From the NCBI GenBank assembly GCA_025963345.1, contig JAOPUS010000255.1, positions 1-8,081 on the forward strand: a stretch of 8,081 nt of DNA, in the 5' to 3' direction. The position numbers and the translations under genes were made by a program. Numbering within the stretch: position 1 is the first letter of the stretch; each line of letters starts with the position of its first letter. The notes below the pieces were generated by a model that was not told where the DNA came from, ran no database searches, and saw only the letters and a list, made by a program, of their open reading frames with translations. Positions 5,978-8,081 of this stretch are shown one piece after another. This stretch comes from Blastococcus sp. Its GTDB lineage: Bacteria > Actinomycetota > Actinomycetes > Mycobacteriales > Geodermatophilaceae.

Positions 5978-6406
5978 GTGGACCGGCAGCTGATCGACCT
6001 CCTGCTCGCCAACGGGCGGGCCAGCTACGCCGAGCTCGCTCGCCAGGTCGGGCTCTCCTCGCCCGCTGTGCACGAGCGGGTGGGCAAACTCGAGGCCGCG
6101 GGCGTCATCACCGGCTACCGGGCGGTCGTCGACCCGGCCTCCGTGGGCCTGGACGTGACCGCGCTCGTGAGCGTCATCGAGAGCGACGCGGTCGACGACA
6201 CCGGGGTCGAGGAAGGGCTGCGCGCGCTGCCGGCCGTCGAGGACTGCTGGCGGGTCGCCGGCAGCGAGGGATACGTCCTCAAGGTGCGAGTGACCGATAT
6301 CCCGGCACTCGAGGCCACCATCAGTGCGTTGAACCGCATCAGGGGTGTGGCACGCACCCGCACGACCGTGGTCCTTTCCACCAAGTGGGAGGGTCGTCAT
6401 GGGTGA
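5978..6406 (+). CDS. Lrp/AsnC family transcriptional regulator
   Basis: A 142-residue DNA-binding regulator. The N-terminal helix-turn-helix covers about residues 1–45: DRQLIDLLLANGRASYAELA, then the recognition region GLSSPAVHERVGKLEAAGVITGY, which is the typical Lrp pattern. A linker (AVVDPASVGLDVTALV) leads to the RAM ligand-binding and oligomerisation domain (about 59–136), with VAGSEGYVLKVRV (93–105) where effectors bind and a final strand RTRTTVVLSTKWEG. Lrp proteins form dimers or octamers and commonly sense amino acids; the ligand here cannot be read from sequence. GTG 5978 is the first usual start, but the family N-terminus normally has LDxxDRxIL, which would start three codons earlier at an ATC (5969) with ideal Shine-Dalgarno spacing. 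It may regulate itself, the divergent small membrane gene or the DUF4229 gene. Its 3' end is repeated 66 bases downstream. Confidence 0.92.
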   Translation: MDRQLIDLLLANGRASYAELARQVGLSSPAVHERVGKLEAAGVITGYRAVVDPASVGLDVTALVSVIESDAVDDTGVEEGLRALPAVEDCWRVAGSEGYVLKVRVTDIPALEATISALNRIRGVARTRTTVVLSTKWEGRHG

Positions 6407-6473
6407 GGAAGGCGTGGTCGACCCGATCCGACGCGTCCGTATTCGACCAAGTGGGAAGGCCGTCATGGCTGAG
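6376..6473 (+). repeat. Two 32-base direct repeats (6376–6407 and 6442–6473) spanning the lrp 3' end
   Basis: The copies match at 28 of 32 bases with an offset of exactly 66. Differences are at 6379/6445, 6391/6457, 6394/6460 and 6403/6469. Read in the lrp frame, both give STKWEGRHG followed by TGA, and every difference is a silent third-position change. Both copies also contain a Shine-Dalgarno-like purine run and an ATG that overlaps the TGA. Confidence 0.9.
6411..6472 (+). pseudogene. Possible relic of the 3' end of a second lrp/asnC gene
   Basis: The second repeat copy (6443–6472) still encodes STKWEGRHG-stop in the lrp frame. The preceding bases (6411–6441) align loosely with the coding sequence just before the first copy (6344–6376): GGCGTGG against GGTGTGG and ACCCG against ACCCG, but small gaps are needed and the frame is not kept. 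This fits a decayed tail of a tandem paralogue lost by recombination. A simple duplication of the lrp/DUF4229 junction is the alternative. Confidence 0.35.
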
Positions 6474-6788
6474 AACAGTCCGTCCGGGCAGATCCCGGCA
6501 AGCCCGACCGGCGGGCCCGCCAGGCCGCCGAAGGTGCTGCCCTGGATGCTCGCCTACACCTTCGGCCGGCTGGCGATCGCCGTCGCGCTCATCGGGCTGC
6601 TGTGGGCCGTCGGCCTCGGCGGGTACCCCGCCCTGCTGTTCGGTGCGCTGCTGTCCATGCCGGTCGCGTACTTCGTCCTGCAGCCGGTGCGCGACAAGTT
6701 CACCGAGGCGCTGGCGGCGCGCAGCCTGGCCCGCCGCGCGGCCAAGGAGGAGCTGCGCGCCCGGCTGAGCGGCCCCGCAACCGACTGA
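6465..6788 (+). CDS. Small two-span membrane protein, DUF4229 type
   Basis: A 107-residue membrane protein. After a Pro/Ser/Gly-rich N-terminal tail it has two closely spaced spans (about 27–50 and 53–73) joined by a very short turn (LGGYPA), then the conserved-looking YFVLQPVRDKFTEAL (69–83) and a basic, charged cytoplasmic helix (LARRAAKEELRARL). This arrangement matches DUF4229 proteins of actinobacteria, whose function is unknown; a small membrane protein of similar size lies near ccsB in mycobacteria as well. Start ATG 6465 is preceded by GGGAAGG (6453–6459) five bases away. An in-frame upstream ATG at 6399, overlapping the lrp stop and preceded by GGGAGGG (6387–6393), would add 22 residues of little protein character. 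I prefer 6465, but both sites look usable. Probably cotranscribed with the regulator. Confidence 0.82.
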   Translation: MAENSPSGQIPASPTGGPARPPKVLPWMLAYTFGRLAIAVALIGLLWAVGLGGYPALLFGALLSMPVAYFVLQPVRDKFTEALAARSLARRAAKEELRARLSGPATD

Positions 6789-6810
6789 CGCGTCACCCAC
6801 CGGCGCGCGG

Positions 6811-8081
6811 TCAGCTGGCGGGCACGCTCTCCGCGAGGTGGGCGAGCACGTCGGCGTTGTAGGTGTCGCCGGCCTGTACGTAGGCCCACCGCTTCTCCCG
6901 GCGGGCGCCGAACCGGGCCTTCTGCAGGTCGGCACCCATGCCGTACCGGACCAGCCGCGCACCCCGGCGTTGCGCCGACCGGAGGGCCTGCAGCAGCAGC
7001 ACCTGGTAGCTGGAGTGGGTCGGGACGTAGTCGTAGTCCAGCCCCACGAACAGCGGCACCACGTGCTCGCCGGTGACGTGCTGGACGGCGAACGCCACGA
7101 TGCCCTCGCCGGAGTCGTCCCCGGCCGGCTCCGCCAGGCGCAGCAGGACGACCTCGAAGGCGGTCGAGTCGAGGACGGCGTCGATCAGCCGTCGTGGCAG
7201 CGGGAAGACGTTGAGGTCGAAGGCCCGCGCGTGCACCGCCCGGTAGCGGTCGTAGAGGACATCCCGGTCGGCCTCGGGCAGTGCTGCGGCGGCGGGGCTG
7301 CCGCCGGCCAGCACCTCGACCTCGAACGACGGTTCCCACGCCAGCACGCGGGTGCGCTGGTGGTAGCGGTGCTTGCGGGTCAGCCCCGCGAGGAATTCCT
7401 CGTCGTCGGCGAACCCGACCTCCCGGATCCAGCTGTCGGGGACCGGGATGCGCAGGAGTCCTTCACCGAGCAGGAACGTGTGCAGCTCGTCGTCGCCGTC
7501 GGGCAGGTCGCGCAGAACCACCGCAGCCGCCCCGGAGGTGTCCTCCTCCGCGCGGGCAGCCTGCAGGATCATGCGCAGCGCCGTCCGCCAGTCGCGGGAG
7601 CGGTCCAGGTAGAGGTGGTCGCCTTCGGTCAGCAGCGACCCCATGCCGACCATGGGTGAGGTGAGGAACCCGGGGTCGCCGCCTTCGGCCCGTCGTCGCT
7701 CGACCTCACGGGAGACGTGGGCGGGGGAGAGCATGTCGTCCTTCCACCGCGCCGTGGTGAAGAACGTGACCGCGACCGGTGCGTCGTCGACGTCCCGCAC
7801 GACGAGGTAGGAGAAGGCCCAGACGTCCTCGGCCCGCCCGGTGGCCTCCGCAGCCCCGAACACCGCCTGGAGCGTGCGCAGCGCGGCGACGTCGAACGCC
7901 CCGCGGTGGCCCAGCAGCGCGTCCCACTCCACCGGGTCGACGTCGGCGATCGAACGCACGTGCTCCAGCCGCAGCTGCGGTGGGGCCGGCCGCGGAACGG
8001 GGAGGTGGGTGACGGCGCCCTGAGGGGCGGGGTGGCGCAGCGGCAGCACCTCCGGCCGTCCGCGCAGCTGGCGGGCGAACG
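6811..8081 (-). CDS. GNAT-fold acyltransferase-like protein, peptidogalycan biosynthesis/recognition type; 5' end uncertain
   Basis: From GTG (8049–8047) the product is 412 residues, but the frame remains open through the window edge, so the true start may lie outside. The recognisable domain begins near residue 26 with LRLEHVRSIADVDPVEWDAL, the usual opening of COG3146-like predicted N-acyltransferases, which contain two GNAT-like halves related to FemAB proteins. Other visible segments are LTRKHRYHQRTRVLAWE (223–239), HARAFDLNVFPLPRRLID (273–290), HVVPLFVGLDYDYVPTHSSYQVLLLQAL (329–356) and, near the end, GARLVRYGMGADLQKARFGARREKRWAYV (363–391), the part that resembles the acyl-donor and peptidyl acceptor fold of this group. 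No signal peptide or span, so cytoplasmic. An internal GTG at residue 31 is a shorter alternative start. The substrate is unknown; a role in cell-envelope or peptide-ligand acylation is only inferred from the family. It converges on the DUF4229 gene with 22 bases between stops. Confidence 0.75.
   Translation of the reverse strand, partial: FARQLRGRPEVLPLRHPAPQGAVTHLPVPRPAPPQLRLEHVRSIADVDPVEWDALLGHRGAFDVAALRTLQAVFGAAEATGRAEDVWAFSYLVVRDVDDAPVAVTFFTTARWKDDMLSPAHVSREVERRRAEGGDPGFLTSPMVGMGSLLTEGDHLYLDRSRDWRTALRMILQAARAEEDTSGAAAVVLRDLPDGDDELHTFLLGEGLLRIPVPDSWIREVGFADDEEFLAGLTRKHRYHQRTRVLAWEPSFEVEVLAGGSPAAAALPEADRDVLYDRYRAVHARAFDLNVFPLPRRLIDAVLDSTAFEVVLLRLAEPAGDDSGEGIVAFAVQHVTGEHVVPLFVGLDYDYVPTHSSYQVLLLQALRSAQRRGARLVRYGMGADLQKARFGARREKRWAYVQAGDTYNADVLAHLAESVPAS

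Noticed and set aside
6786..6795. Palindrome TGACGCGTCA at the end of the DUF4229 gene
   Set aside because: Only ten bases with no loop and no further pairing; too short to call a terminator, and expected by chance in such GC-rich DNA.
6339..6962. Repeated peptide-like pattern (HDxxPTW) in a − strand frame
   Set aside because: It only reflects the nucleotide direct repeat at the lrp/DUF4229 junction read in reverse; no gene is supported there.
6838..7659. 273-codon open frame on the + strand opposite the GNAT gene
   Set aside because: The composition and lack of any family pattern fit an antisense shadow of the acyltransferase-like gene.
1..8081. Search for tRNA, rRNA, CRISPR arrays, insertion sequences or phage genes
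   Set aside because: None was recognised by eye; coding sequence is nearly continuous and the largest spacer (5251–5384) is accounted for above.

Overview
The base composition (very high GC, nearly every third codon position G or C), frequent GTG starts and stop/start overlaps point to a high-GC actinobacterium. The gene order hemL – histidine phosphatase – thioredoxin-like lipoprotein – ccdA – resB – ccsB is the one I know from mycobacteria (the M. tuberculosis Rv0524–Rv0529 neighbourhood). The small proteins downstream look to me like those of the Pseudonocardiaceae (Pseudonocardia/Amycolatopsis type). The genus is inferred from memory, not from a search.

Bases 1–5250 are one tightly packed + strand operon for tetrapyrrole synthesis and cytochrome c maturation. 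It begins with the C-terminal half of HemL (5-aminolevulinate formation) and a histidine-phosphatase-family protein of unknown substrate. It then carries a full System II (Ccs/Res) haem-attachment set: a TlpA/ResA-like thioredoxin lipoprotein, the transmembrane electron carrier CcdA, and the haem handling/ligation pair ResB and CcsB. Three of the five junctions are 4-base ATGA overlaps, one has a 1-base gap and one an 11-base overlap, so translational coupling is likely throughout. CcdA would pass electrons from cytoplasmic thioredoxin to the lipoprotein, which reduces apocytochrome CXXCH cysteines so that ResB–CcsB can attach haem outside the membrane. A perfect 13-bp hairpin eight bases after the ccsB stop probably ends the operon.

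Bases 5251–5968 hold two small genes facing each other with stops only two bases apart: a 92-residue Gly-Trp-Pro-containing protein (+) and a 72-residue single-span membrane protein (−). A possible 10-codon leader ORF with a strong Shine-Dalgarno precedes the first. A short divergent intergenic region separates the second from the next gene.

Bases 5969–6788 encode an Lrp/AsnC-family regulator followed by a small two-span DUF4229-type membrane protein. The junction contains a striking 32-base direct repeat (offset 66). Both copies encode the last nine residues and stop of the regulator, and all four differences are at synonymous third positions. This suggests a relic of a second lrp gene or a duplicated junction. 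It also gives the membrane protein two alternative RBS/start sites. The regulator's own Shine-Dalgarno is best spaced for a non-standard ATC start.

Bases 6811–8081 carry, on the − strand, a large GNAT-fold protein of the peptidogalycan biosynthesis/recognition (COG3146-like) type. Its reading frame stays open to the window edge. No tRNA, rRNA, CRISPR array or insertion sequence was seen. Apart from the junction repeat and the small-gene cluster, this is a conserved housekeeping region.
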